Assembly (NCBI GenBank): GCA_018816185.1
Contig: JAHIWI010000008.1
Span: forward strand, 1-64,000
Length of the DNA: 64,000 nucleotides
Source of the DNA: Bacillota bacterium
GTDB taxonomy: Bacteria > Bacillota > Bacilli > Bacillales_A > Planococcaceae
Direction of reading: 5' to 3'
Translations under genes and position numbers: made by a program
Shown here: positions 35,675 through 44,311 of the stretch, in pieces
Numbering within the stretch: the stretch's first letter is position 1
How the letters are laid out: each line of letters opens with the position of its first letter
The notes under the pieces: generated by a model
Databases searched by the model: none
What the model was told of the DNA's origin: nothing
Seen by the model: only the letters and a program-made list of their open reading frames with translations

Positions 35675-36892
35675 ATGCAAATAGGCTCATTAATTAAATA
35701 TCATCGGACAAAGCAAAAGATGACACAAAGTGAACTTGCTGAAGGAATATGCTCGGTGCCACATCTGAGTAAGATAGAAAACAATAGCAAGGAAGCTAAT
35801 GTTGAGACCATCAGACTGGTGCTCGATCGTCTAGAAATTGACCTGCACGATGTGGAAGAAAGTGAAGTGAAAGTTGAGGTTTTACTTAATCAGCTGCTTC
35901 AAAATATGCTCTATCTTGAAACAGAAAAAGCAGTGAGTACTTTTCTAGAGCTACAGGTGTATAAAGAAATGGTACCTTTCACCAAACACATCTACCTATA
36001 CGAAATTTACAAATTAAGATATTACTTGTTCACTAAAGACCTAGATTTTGCCGATGAACAGATAAAATGGCTCAATGCTCAACGGCAAAATTTTTCCCAA
36101 CATGAAAGCTATTTACTTTCCTATTTTACTGGGATATTTTTAATCTTAAGGGGGAAATATGAGGAAGCGGATGAGAAAATCTCAGCAATACTTCAAGAGT
36201 ATTATGAAACAAATACATTTGAAGGAGAAATCTATTATCATCTTGCACTGGTTAAAGGGTATATGTATCAATCCGGTCATGCGATTAATTATGGAAAGAA
36301 AGCATTGAATTTTTTCAAAGATCACTTCAATTTCAAAAGAATTCTCCATGTTCAAATGTCTTTAGCCATTAATTACTCGCAATCCAAAATCTATGATGAG
36401 GCTTTGGACAATTATCAACATCTCGTAAGGAACACAGAAATGCTGAAAGAGACCGCCCTATTGCCTCATATTTATCATAACATTGGTGATTTAAGACATC
36501 GTATGGGTGATTATGAACAAGCTTTGCACTATTTCAAGAAGAGCGCGGTCATCTTCCAAGAAAGAACCGAAAACTATCTTCTCTGTTTATACAATTTAGC
36601 TTTGACCGAGTTCAAACTAGAAAAATGGGATGATAGTAAAATCAGTTTTACTTTATTAAATAAAGAAGCAAAAGAAATGAAAGTTTCGCCTTACCAACTT
36701 TATTCATCGTACTATTTGTTTCTTTTAAATGATAAAAAACAAAAAGCCATGACTTTCTTAGAAGAAAAGATACTTCCGTCTATAGAAAAGGCAGACGAAC
36801 AAAAAGAATTTTATCGATACTTCAGTAAGATTCTTGCGGAGTATTATAAAAACGAAGGTAAATATGAAAAAGCAGTTAAATACATTTTATAA
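35675..36892 (+). CDS. HTH-TPR regulator, RNPP (NprR/PlcR-like) family
   Basis: N-terminal HTH_3 domain (about 1-58: IGSLIKYHRTKQKMTQSELAEG, LSKIENNSKEANVETI) followed by about nine TPR-like helical pairs to residue 405 (e.g. YHNIGDLRHRMGDYEQALHYFKKS, YKNEGKYEKAVKYIL). This is the build of peptide-binding RNPP receptors such as NprR. Its stop lies 12 nt before a tiny gene for a secreted peptide, the genetic sign of a cognate signal. RBS GTAGGTGAAG. Regulon unknown; the divergent subtilisin is the first candidate. Confidence 0.85.
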   Translation: MQIGSLIKYHRTKQKMTQSELAEGICSVPHLSKIENNSKEANVETIRLVLDRLEIDLHDVEESEVKVEVLLNQLLQNMLYLETEKAVSTFLELQVYKEMVPFTKHIYLYEIYKLRYYLFTKDLDFADEQIKWLNAQRQNFSQHESYLLSYFTGIFLILRGKYEEADEKISAILQEYYETNTFEGEIYYHLALVKGYMYQSGHAINYGKKALNFFKDHFNFKRILHVQMSLAINYSQSKIYDEALDNYQHLVRNTEMLKETALLPHIYHNIGDLRHRMGDYEQALHYFKKSAVIFQERTENYLLCLYNLALTEFKLEKWDDSKISFTLLNKEAKEMKVSPYQLYSSYYLFLLNDKKQKAMTFLEEKILPSIEKADEQKEFYRYFSKILAEYYKNEGKYEKAVKYIL

Positions 36893-36904
36893 GGAGTGTT
36901 ATTG

Positions 36905-37033
36905 ATGAAAAAAACATTGATTTTATTATTGATTATCGGATTTGCAAGTTTGGTTAGTAACGATGTGAGTACAGTTTTAGCCGCAGAACCTGCTGAAACT
37001 CAAGATACAGTAGCAATTCGTCCGCCAGTTTGA
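36905..37033 (+). CDS. Putative secreted signalling pre-peptide (42 aa)
   Basis: Not in the ORF track. ATG at 36905 with GGAG 8 nt upstream encodes 42 residues: Lys-rich start MKKTLILLLIIGFASL, hydrophobic core, a signal-peptidase-like VLA-AE site, then a short polar region ending TVAIRPPV. This is the form of Phr/NprX/PapR pre-peptides, whose C-terminal 5-8 residues are re-imported and bind the neighbouring receptor. It probably shares an mRNA with the receptor gene, and a terminator follows 19 nt later. Confidence 0.78.
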   Translation: MKKTLILLLIIGFASLVSNDVSTVLAAEPAETQDTVAIRPPV

Positions 37034-37051
37034 CCACATAATTTTTAATGG

Positions 37052-37083
37052 AAAAACTCCCGAGAATATCTCGGGAGTTTTTG
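37052..37083 (+). terminator. Terminator after the signalling-peptide gene
   Basis: AAAAACTCCCGAGA, loop ATA, TCTCGGGAGTTTTT: a strong 14-bp GC-rich hairpin with T-run. It marks the end of the receptor-peptide cassette. Confidence 0.92.
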
Positions 37084-37149
37084 TTTGTAGGTAAATAAAT
37101 AGATTTACATTGTGTGTGATTTTTTATAATACACTTGGTGCAATGCTGT

Positions 37150-37285
37150 GAGCCTAGTGCTTTTCGTTTCGGTGCTCGCTTTCCGCGGGCACGGCCTCAG
37201 CCGCTTCATTCGCTTCGCTCACTGCAGGGTCTTCAGCTCGCGCTGTTCCCGCAGGAGTTTCGCGCCTTCACTCCAAGCAACTTAA
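37150..37285. repeat. Dispersed GC-rich intergenic repeat, copy 1
   Basis: Minus strand reads GAAACTCCTGCGGGAACAGC, GAGCTGAAGACCC, then GAAGCGGCTGAGGCCGTGCC and CGCGGAAAGCG. The same blocks in the same order occur at 42765-42885. It is more GC-rich than its surroundings and has short internal inverted pieces. The 91-aa track ORF across it (37135-37410) is not considered coding. The rest of 37034-37437 holds a small hairpin (TTGGAGA/TCTCCAA near 37350) and nothing else clear. Confidence 0.7.
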
Positions 37286-37437
37286 ATTGTTTTATAAAGG
37301 GCTATGTTAAAGATAAAGGGAAAAATCGCATAAAAAATGAGCTTGGAGATACATCTCCAAACCCATTGTATTTTTGTTCTTTTTTACTAAAGCACGCGTT
37401 ACTTGAATAAGAGTTTCTACTATTTTTTCGGTTACCC

Positions 37438-37890
37438 TTATAAATTGTTCATTCTGATAATCTCTCCTAAATTATAGCCTATCCAAGCCCCAACAAATGG
37501 GATAGCATAGCTAGGAAAGTCCAATCTTAAAGAGTTGAAATCCTTAACAAACAATAAAACTGCAAAACCAACACCTATAACACTGATGAGGACAGCCTCA
37601 GCTATTCTATTTCGCTTCCACCGTTTCTCTCCCAAACGATTTCTATCAAATTCCTGCACACGTCTATTTGTCTTTGTACCAATAGGTCTTCCTGTCTTTA
37701 GGGTGTACAACGTGATAGCTAATATTATCCATATAAGCACAAAAAATATTCCAATGATGAGGGAGTGCATTCCGTTATCAGTAAAAAAAACAAGGAGCAC
37801 GAATAACAACAGCATTACGAGATTGTTTTGGACTACTTGTTTCTTTTTTAAATGCTTAACTTCTTGTATATCCCATTGTGTTTCATCCAT
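37438..37890 (-). CDS. Hypothetical membrane protein (150 aa)
   Basis: Four hydrophobic segments: two close together near residues 23-40 and 42-62 (SLIIGIFFVLIWIILAITLY), one near 98-115 (AVLISVIGVGFAVLLFV) and one near 125-145. A charged linker (KTNRRVQEFDRNRLGEKRWKR) lies between the pairs. RBS AAAGGGAGG. Family not recognised. It heads a run of minus-strand small membrane-protein genes. Confidence 0.65.
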   Translation of the reverse strand: MDETQWDIQEVKHLKKKQVVQNNLVMLLLFVLLVFFTDNGMHSLIIGIFFVLIWIILAITLYTLKTGRPIGTKTNRRVQEFDRNRLGEKRWKRNRIAEAVLISVIGVGFAVLLFVKDFNSLRLDFPSYAIPFVGAWIGYNLGEIIRMNNL

Positions 37891-38143
37891 TTTATCCTCC
37901 CTTTCAATTTCACAACTTCTATAACTCCCATGAAAGAACGTAATATTCTTTCATTATCTGTGGTGTAGATGTTATTTTTGAGATACATGGATGGCTAACC
38001 TGCTTCGTTAATTTAAGTGTAAAATTTCATAAACAATCGCACCTTACGAAAAATCAACCGTAATTTTAACATAGCCTTTATAAATAATAATTTGCGATTT
38101 TGCTATAAATCAACAAATGAAAACCAACAGTATTCCCATAGCT

Positions 38144-38458
38144 TTAAATCGCTATATTAGTTTCAGTTTCATTAGAACTATATTTCATAAAGTATGGTTG
38201 AATCAACATTGCAATGAGACCTGTTACTACTATTAACGTGATGGTTACTGGAAGTGATAATGAAATAATAGTAGATATAGAACCGATGAGAATTATCGGC
38301 ATAATTATCACTGATCCTATTAATCTTGAACGAAATGTAATTCGATTTTCTGTTTTACACACAGGACAAATAATGGGTCGATAGAATAAACTCAATGATT
38401 TACTTACTTGACCCCAAGAAAACGTAGTTCGACATTGATCACATTTTGGTAAACCCAT
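38144..38458 (-). CDS. Zinc-ribbon membrane protein (TIGR04104-like)
   Basis: A 104-residue protein with an N-terminal zinc ribbon (LPKCDQCRTTFSWGQV, then IICPVCKTENRI, two CxxC pairs) followed by two membrane helices (SVIIMPIILIGSISTIISL, TITLIVVTGLIAMLI). This matches the small family I recall as TIGR04104, common in Bacillales and of unknown role. It lies 12 nt after the 78-aa gene upstream, so the two are probably cotranscribed. Confidence 0.72.
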   Translation of the reverse strand: MGLPKCDQCRTTFSWGQVSKSLSLFYRPIICPVCKTENRITFRSRLIGSVIIMPIILIGSISTIISLSLPVTITLIVVTGLIAMLIQPYFMKYSSNETETNIAI

Positions 38459-38470
38459 AAGACACCACCC

Positions 38471-38707
38471 CTAATCTGCAATTTTTCTTTCAACAAAACT
38501 CCATACAATGAAGATTAAAACAGCCACTCCGAATACCAACATAGATGCGTTGAACACGAAATTGAAATCCATCTCTGAAACCCAACGTGACTCAATACCC
38601 GCTTGATCTCTTATTTCATACTTGATTACTTCATAATCCATTAAAACCAAAGATAAGATCAAGCCGATTATAATTCCACCTAGTATAGAAAATGAGAATT
38701 TTCTCAT
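38471..38707 (-). CDS. Small two-helix membrane protein (78 aa)
   Basis: Two membrane segments (FSILGGIIIGLILSLVLM and ASMLVFGVAVLIFIVWSFV) separated by a soluble loop of about 30 residues. GGGGCC lies before the ATG. Unrecognised family; probably in one transcript with the zinc-ribbon membrane protein. Confidence 0.6.
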   Translation of the reverse strand: MRKFSFSILGGIIIGLILSLVLMDYEVIKYEIRDQAGIESRWVSEMDFNFVFNASMLVFGVAVLIFIVWSFVERKIAD

Positions 38708-38770
38708 TCAATGGCCCCCTAAATTATCATTATCTGTTGTGAAAAAGAAAATTATTAAAGTGAATTACTA

Positions 38771-39583
38771 CTAGCCTAATTCTTCAACGCTAGAATTTCT
38801 TAGTACAATTCTCAAACGACGAATTACAAACCAAATTAGCGTCGTACTGATGATAAGCGCTCCAATTTTCAAAGGGATTTGAGTGTATAAATCCGCTTTG
38901 GTGTTTAATAAGAGCCATTCAGGCCATGTAGGATTTAAGTAAGCCATAATCATCGCAAAGGAATTATTAGCTATATGAAATAATATAGGGATAGCTAAAT
39001 TGTTCGTTATTAAATACACTAATGCAGCTATGATTCCGAAAATAGTTGAGCCAATGATATCCATATGTAAGATTCCAAATAAAATACTTGAGATCATAAT
39101 GCCGCTCCAGACCGAGGTTTTCAAAATCATTCTTTTTAGTAACAATCCTCGGAAAATAAACTCTTCCGCAATAGGACCAATAATACATATGAACAGAATA
39201 GTAAGGGCTAAAAAGAATGGATTTTCAGGGAGAAGAAAGGGTTCAAAAATCAGATCTACTAACCTTGGTGCAAAAGAATTAAGAGTGATAAATTGGAGCC
39301 AAGAAATGCTAAGTGAAAAGAGGACGGAAATTGCAACAAAAACTAAAACGGAAGGAATCCATTGTTTTGAACCCTTAATAAATACGACATCACTTAAAGA
39401 AACGCTATGTTTATTAAATTGGTATCGAAAGTAAACAACGGGTGCAGCGATATACAAAGCAAATTGGAATGCAAGACCAGAAACATCCTCACTTGCAGAA
39501 AATAAAGTCGCTACTACTATGAACAAGATGATAAACAATATAGTGATACCGAATAAATGGCGATTTTTCATTTCTTCAAACAT
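38771..39583 (-). CDS. CPBP intramembrane metalloprotease
   Basis: Membrane protease of the CPBP/Abi (CAAX-like) family, 270 residues with about seven or eight helices. Motif 1 is IAEEFIFRGLLLKR (EExxxR), motif 2 is FGILHMD, motif 3 is FHIANNSFAM. These carry the catalytic Glu and the His/Asn metal ligands. AGGAGTGGTGAA precedes the ATG. Family members include bacteriocin self-immunity and signalling proteins. No bacteriocin gene is visible near it. Confidence 0.88.
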   Translation of the reverse strand: MFEEMKNRHLFGITILFIILFIVVATLFSASEDVSGLAFQFALYIAAPVVYFRYQFNKHSVSLSDVVFIKGSKQWIPSVLVFVAISVLFSLSISWLQFITLNSFAPRLVDLIFEPFLLPENPFFLALTILFICIIGPIAEEFIFRGLLLKRMILKTSVWSGIMISSILFGILHMDIIGSTIFGIIAALVYLITNNLAIPILFHIANNSFAMIMAYLNPTWPEWLLLNTKADLYTQIPLKIGALIISTTLIWFVIRRLRIVLRNSSVEELG

Positions 39584-39760
39584 TTCACCACTCCTATCTA
39601 ATCAGTATTACGTTTATTGGTAAGAAATGGTTTCATTTATAAAGTGGAATACAATAATTAGTCTAACGATGTCCCCGGTAGCAATTATCTTTAAAATTCT
39701 ATTTTTCGACAATCATGTATATTCCGAATCCCGTCCCACATAGTCAACTATTTGGAATTG

Positions 39761-39802
39761 AAAAAGAAGAGTTTAATTCATAATCGAATTAGACTCTTCT
39801 TA
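39761..39802 (-). terminator. Terminator after the DUF378 gene
   Basis: Minus strand AGAAGAGTCTAATTCG and its imperfect complement GAATTAAACTCTTCT are followed by TTTTTC. It lies about 60 nt after the DUF378-protein stop. Confidence 0.7.
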
Positions 39803-39863
39803 CTTATTTTCTATTTTAGTACTTTCAGTCACTTGAAACAGTGAGCTGTTTTCCTGCTGCATT

Positions 39864-40199
39864 CTAATTTACATTATCCATACCATTATTCTTCTTTTTC
39901 AATTTAACGTCCTGCTCTTTTGTGAAATCCGGTTCCTTGCCGAATTCTGTCCTTAAAGTAGGATTGGATAAAGATGAATGTCGGTGGGTAACCGGGTCGA
40001 TCTCTTCGTCTGGCTTAAATAATAGACCAAGACATATTAGTCCACTAATCCCCACAAGACCATATACCACCCTAGATAAAAACGCATCTTGACCACCAAA
40101 TAACGTTGCAACTAAATCAAATTGAAAAAGTCCAATCAACCCCCAGTTAAGTGCACCGATAATAACTAGAGCTAGCGCGATTCGTGAAAGCCCACTCAT
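39864..40199 (-). CDS. DUF378 membrane protein
   Basis: The N-terminal 60 residues are a DUF378 domain: IALALVIIGALNWGLIGLFQFDLVATLFGG, then a second helix VVYGLVGISGLICLGLLF. The C-terminal half is a polar, Lys-rich tail (KEQDVKLKKKNNG) without known motif and longer than in most relatives. It has 111 residues. RBS GAAGGAGG. Function unknown; often stress-related in Bacillales, which is only an association. Confidence 0.8.
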   Translation of the reverse strand: MSGLSRIALALVIIGALNWGLIGLFQFDLVATLFGGQDAFLSRVVYGLVGISGLICLGLLFKPDEEIDPVTHRHSSLSNPTLRTEFGKEPDFTKEQDVKLKKKNNGMDNVN

Positions 40200-40643
40200 A
40201 CATTGATTCCTCCTTCGATTAAAATTTTTTTGAATCGGTAATTACCTTAAGCAGATTAGTACCAATACTTTAAATCAGGTATATCGATCTCTGCATCGGT
40301 ATGTTGCAACACCAAAAAACCTTATCGGCAATTGCTTATTGATTCGTACTTATCTTTTACCAAAAAGTCTATTTAATACATATTAATCGATATGAAGACA
40401 GATCTTAAAAAAATGGCTAGTTTTACAAATATTTTTATATTATCCTTCGCAGTTTTTTTAGTGTCTATCTCCACAATTTAAAGGAGATAATTGATAGGAT
40501 GTAAAGCCTTTAAAGAATCTTGCGTTAAAACTAAGAATTTATGAAAACTTATAATCATTACATAAAGCAGTAAGGTGTAATATGTTACCATTAATGGAGA
40601 AGTGTGAGTGGGCAAATTTATCTGTTGTAAATGGGGGATTGAA
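40200..40643. other. 444-nt intergenic stretch with no clear gene
   Basis: AT-rich sequence between the divergent DUF378 and hydrolase genes. The minus-strand 80-aa ORF (40478-40720) has no RBS and overlaps the hydrolase start. I see no riboswitch or strong promoter; the hydrolase RBS GGGGGA is at its right end. Confidence 0.5.
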
Positions 40644-41375
40644 ATGATTTTACATACTAATATCAGTGGATCTGGAGAGTCATTAGTTTTTTTGCATTCG
40701 GGGTTACAAACGGGAGACACAGATTTTAATTATCAAAGGGAATATTTCAACAAAAAGTTTACAATTATCTCACCAGATTTGAGGGGGCATGGCCTTTCTC
40801 ATTCAGTCGAAATACAAAATTATTTTGAAGACTCTGCGTCGGATTTATTAGAAACTCTTAATCATCTTGAATTAGATCAAATACATTTAGTTGGCAGCTC
40901 CTTAGGTTCACTTGTAGCCATTAAGTTCGCACAAATGTATCCAGAACGAATAATTACTCTAACTCTTTCAGGGATTACTACAGTTAAACCAGAAAATTGG
41001 ATGGAAATTCATAATGAAGATGTATCCCATCAAGCTAACTTATTACTAAATAATGAAGCAATTTCATACTTCGATCAATTGCATGGTCAAAATTGGGAAC
41101 AGTTTTTACATATGGGTAAGAATGCAAGCTGGTATCCTTTCGAAGATATGAAGTTGTTAAGTTCTTGTTCGTTCCCTACATTAATAATGGTAGGTGAAGC
41201 TCAACGAAATGAAACAAATGTTGCATTAGAGTATCCTATGAATAATTCAAATGTTCATATTGCTATTGTTCCGCTTGCTGGACATTTGGTACCTTCAGAT
41301 CAACCAAAAATATATTCGCTTATTTTAGAGGAATTTATTCAACAAAACGATGATTCATTAGCTAAATTAAAATGA
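40644..41375 (+). CDS. Alpha/beta hydrolase
   Basis: Alpha/beta hydrolase fold of 243 residues. Oxyanion region LVFLHSGLQTGD, DLRGHGLS, nucleophile elbow VGSSLGS (Ser), and the His in LAGHLVPSDQP; the acid is probably in the strand before MVGEAQ. The true start is ATG 40644 after GGGGGA; the track start adds 12 residues without RBS. It is followed after 16 nt by a HAD phosphatase gene, probably cotranscribed. Substrate unknown. Confidence 0.85.
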   Translation: MILHTNISGSGESLVFLHSGLQTGDTDFNYQREYFNKKFTIISPDLRGHGLSHSVEIQNYFEDSASDLLETLNHLELDQIHLVGSSLGSLVAIKFAQMYPERIITLTLSGITTVKPENWMEIHNEDVSHQANLLLNNEAISYFDQLHGQNWEQFLHMGKNASWYPFEDMKLLSSCSFPTLIMVGEAQRNETNVALEYPMNNSNVHIAIVPLAGHLVPSDQPKIYSLILEEFIQQNDDSLAKLK

Positions 41376-41391
41376 GAAAGAGGTTAATACT

Positions 41392-42048
41392 TTGATAAAA
41401 GCAATCATATTTGATTTTGATGGATTAATTATAGATACAGAGAGTATTTGGTATGAATCTTACAAAGAAACTCTACAAAGTTATCAGTTTGACTTACCTC
41501 TTGCGGAATTTGGAGAATGTATCGGATCAGATGAAACTGTCCTAAATACATACTTTAAAAAGAATTTAGGAGAAAGTTGCAATGTTGACGAAATTGAAAC
41601 GCGTGCTTTTGATATCTATAAAACTAAAATGAGTTCCCCTGAAGCACGTATTGGTGTATTAGATTATTTGCAAGAAGCTAGTAAAACTGGATATAAAATT
41701 GGTCTTGCTTCTAGTTCATCAAAGGAATGGGTTACAAAATATTTAGAAGAACTTGGTTTGTTGAATTATTTTGAAGTAATTGTCACCCGTGATGATGTCC
41801 AAAAAGTGAAACCTGCGCCAGATCTTTATTTAAAAGCCATTAAAGACTTGAATATTAATTCTTCTGAAGGACTAGCATTCGAAGATTCTTTAAACGGGTC
41901 AATAGCGGCAATGGCTGCAGGACTAAATTGTGTCATTGTCCCAAATCCCGTGACCGAATTATCAGCATTCGAAAACTACTCTCTACGATTGAAATCAATG
42001 TCGGAAAAAAGTTTGAGTGAGGTAATTGAGTTGATAGAAAAGAGTTAA
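41392..42048 (+). CDS. HAD-family phosphatase (beta-phosphoglucomutase-like)
   Basis: HAD subfamily IA hydrolase, 218 residues. Motif I FDFDGLIIDTE (nucleophile Asp), motif II LASSS, motif III Lys in KVKPAPDLYLKA, motif IV FEDSLNGS. The helical cap between motifs I and II is of the beta-PGM type. Start codon TTG after AAAGAGG. The GSI/AAxAGLNCVIVPNP pattern matches YhcW/GphP-like general sugar-phosphate phosphatases. Confidence 0.87.
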   Translation: MIKAIIFDFDGLIIDTESIWYESYKETLQSYQFDLPLAEFGECIGSDETVLNTYFKKNLGESCNVDEIETRAFDIYKTKMSSPEARIGVLDYLQEASKTGYKIGLASSSSKEWVTKYLEELGLLNYFEVIVTRDDVQKVKPAPDLYLKAIKDLNINSSEGLAFEDSLNGSIAAMAAGLNCVIVPNPVTELSAFENYSLRLKSMSEKSLSEVIELIEKS

Positions 42049-42089
42049 GTATGAATTTCTAAACAAAGTCAATTTAAATGAAGGAATTG

Positions 42090-42395
42090 ATGGACATGTA
42101 CATAACCTCAATCGAATTTACTGAAGAAGAGAAAAAACATACGCTAGAAACGTTTTTTCAAGATGGTCAATTAGTGAAGCTACCTAAGAAAGAAAAACGA
42201 AAAGTAATCATCTTTTTAGAGTTAATTAAGACTTTTGAGGAAAACAGAATTTACAGTGAGAAAGAGGTAAATGAAGTAATTAAAGCCATTCATGGTGATT
42301 TTGCAACTATACGAAGATACTTAATCGATTTTAAACTACTCGAACGAAGCACAGATGGAAAAGAGTATTGGGTTAACAAATCTTTTTCAAAGTAA
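42090..42395 (+). CDS. DUF2087 protein
   Basis: A protein of about 101 residues: a winged-helix-like C-terminal half (LVKLPKKEKRKVIIFLELIKTFEEN, YSEKEVNEVIKAIHGDFATIRRYLID) that is characteristic of DUF2087, often found fused to or near ArsR/MarR regulators. The start at ATG 42090 follows GAAGGA; the track's 42078 has no RBS. It is possibly a small nucleic-acid-binding protein. The gene is 41 nt after the HAD gene. Confidence 0.75.
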   Translation: MDMYITSIEFTEEEKKHTLETFFQDGQLVKLPKKEKRKVIIFLELIKTFEENRIYSEKEVNEVIKAIHGDFATIRRYLIDFKLLERSTDGKEYWVNKSFSK

Positions 42396-42513
42396 AAGAA
42401 TAAGATCTTCACAGCGCAAGCAATTTGTTTAGCAGTTATCTATAATCATTTTTTGTACTCCTCTGGGAGTGACATATGAACAATAGGAATCAAATGAAAA
42501 CAGGTGGAGAGAA

Positions 42514-42717
42514 ATGTTCGAATTCTATCTATCTGTTTTTGATTTTAATACTTGTCTTTCCGGTAGCATTTTTTAATGTGGCCGCCAATGTGTTTTTCAA
42601 TTCTATAATTTGTGAAGTTCATTTTTCATTCTAATTATAAACTTAGTGTTTTCGAATCAAAGGATAAGAGATGCCATTAATTCAATTGAGATAAAAATAG
42701 TAGACTTTTTTTCTTGA
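42514..42717 (+). pseudogene. Probable frameshifted small membrane-protein gene
   Basis: ATG at 42514 follows AGGTGGAGAG. The first frame (MFEFYLSV) soon stops. Coding-like sequence continues in a second frame (LILILVFPVAFFNVAANVFFNSI) and then a third (IFILIINLVFSNQRIRDAINSIEI) up to the TGA at 42715. Joined, these would give a two-helix membrane protein of about 65 residues. Two frame changes suggest decay or sequence error. No family recognised. Confidence 0.35.
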
Positions 42718-42764
42718 TATTAGTCTGCATTTTTGTGTAATTATATTTACGAGATATTGGATTG

Positions 42765-42885
42765 AAGTGGAAGACGGCGACTCCTGCGGGAATAGCATGA
42801 GCTGAAGGCCCCCGAAGAACGAAGTGATGAGGAGACTGAAGCCATGCCCGCGGAACGCGTCCGTCTGAAACGGCGAAAATCAGAC
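42765..42885. repeat. Dispersed GC-rich intergenic repeat, copy 2
   Basis: Plus strand: GGCGACTCCTGCGGGAATAGC, GAGCTGAAGGCCCCCGAAG, GAGGAGACTGAAGCCATGCC, CGCGGAACGCG (cited as separate short blocks). It matches copy 1 block by block in the opposite orientation. The 111-aa minus ORF crossing it (42677-43012) is not credible as a gene. Confidence 0.7.
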
Positions 42886-43014
42886 ATTTCTTTTTGTATT
42901 TAAATGTGAACCATAAAATCATAGATAAACATAAGTCGTACTCTTTTAATGTATTGAGAGATATACTGATTAATAGATATATACATAGTTTTTCAATTAA
43001 AAAGGAGTTCAATC

Positions 43015-44286
43015 ATGTCTCGACAAACAGACAATTTTCAGAGTTACGTAGATTCACCGGAGAAACAACAACAGCTTTATCAAAGAACTTTGTGGATCGT
43101 GGTCATGTCCCAAATATTTGGAGGAGCCGGTCTTGCAGCAGGAATTACAGTTGGAGCCCTTATTGCCAAAGATATGCTGGGGACTGACGGATTTGCTGGA
43201 TTACCAATAGCAATACTGACCCTCGGTTCGGCTGGAGCGGCTTTAACTGTTGGCCGTTTATCCCAACGCTTTGGTCGAAGAATTGGACTTGCGTCAGGAT
43301 TTTTTGCAGGGGGATTAGGGGCAATTGGTGTCATATTCGCAGTAGTAAACAATAACGTATTTCTATTTTTTGCTGCTTTATTAATTTATGGTGCAGGGAC
43401 TTCAACTAACTTGCAAGCACGATATGCAGGTACTGATTTAGCAAATGTAAAACAGCGAGGAAAAGCAATTAGTATCGCAATGGTTTCAACTACTCTTGGT
43501 GCAGTTGCAGGACCAAATCTAGTTGGAGTCATGGGCGATTTTGCTTTATCAATCGGCGTTCCTACCTTAGCCGGTCCGTTCATTTTAGCAGCATTCGCAT
43601 TCATTGTTGCTGGTTTTGTACTTTTATTGTTACTTCGCCCAGATCCTTTAATCGTTGCTAAATTTATTGCTGAAGCACAAGACGAGAACAAGGGAACTAG
43701 TACTGAGATCTATGAAGGGACGGCCTCTAGCAATAGATCAGGCATAGCTTTAGGAGCAACCGTCATGGTCATTACTCAAGTTGTGATGGTTGCCATTATG
43801 ACAATGACGCCTGTACATATGAGAGACCATGGACATAGTTTGAATGCTGTCGGGATGGTTATCAGTATCCATGTAGCTGCGATGTATCTACCCTCACTGA
43901 TTACTGGTGTACTCGTGGATCGATTTGGTCGACTGGCGATGACAATAGCTGCTGGAGTTACATTAATGTCAGCAGGGATTGTAGCTGCTTTTGCTTCTGG
44001 AGGCTCTTTATTCGTCATGATTATGTCACTTGCACTTCTCGGTCTAGGATGGAACTTTGGATTGATAAGTGGGACAGCACTAATCGTGGACTCAACTAAT
44101 TTAGCCAACCGCGCTAAAACTCAAGGAACACTAGATGTTTTAGTTGCATTAGCGGGAGCGTCAGGTGCAGGACTTTCAGGAATGGTTGTCGCTCAAACGA
44201 GTTACGCAACGCTATCACTTGCTGGAGGGTTTCTTTCCATCTTATTAATACCAGTAGTGATTCAATCCATTAAACACGCAAAGTAA
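43015..44286 (+). CDS. MFS transporter
   Basis: Twelve-helix major facilitator of 423 residues. GRLSQRFGRRIGLASGF matches the loop 2-3 signature, and DRFGRLAMTIAAG is its second-half counterpart. NLQARYAGTDLA in helix 5 and the RPDPL loop occur in a Bacillales subgroup of uncharacterised exporters. AAAAGGAG precedes the ATG. A GNAT gene follows after 25 nt, so the two may form one transcript. Confidence 0.86.
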   Translation: MSRQTDNFQSYVDSPEKQQQLYQRTLWIVVMSQIFGGAGLAAGITVGALIAKDMLGTDGFAGLPIAILTLGSAGAALTVGRLSQRFGRRIGLASGFFAGGLGAIGVIFAVVNNNVFLFFAALLIYGAGTSTNLQARYAGTDLANVKQRGKAISIAMVSTTLGAVAGPNLVGVMGDFALSIGVPTLAGPFILAAFAFIVAGFVLLLLLRPDPLIVAKFIAEAQDENKGTSTEIYEGTASSNRSGIALGATVMVITQVVMVAIMTMTPVHMRDHGHSLNAVGMVISIHVAAMYLPSLITGVLVDRFGRLAMTIAAGVTLMSAGIVAAFASGGSLFVMIMSLALLGLGWNFGLISGTALIVDSTNLANRAKTQGTLDVLVALAGASGAGLSGMVVAQTSYATLSLAGGFLSILLIPVVIQSIKHAK

Positions 44287-44311
44287 TTGTTTACAACAAA
44301 GGGGACTTTTA

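Noticed and set aside
37135-37410. 91-aa ORF
   Set aside because: It runs across dispersed repeat copy 1, has no RBS and no protein-like composition.
42677-43012. 111-aa minus-strand ORF
   Set aside because: It spans repeat copy 2 and the promoter region of the MFS gene; the frame is open only because of the GC-rich repeat.
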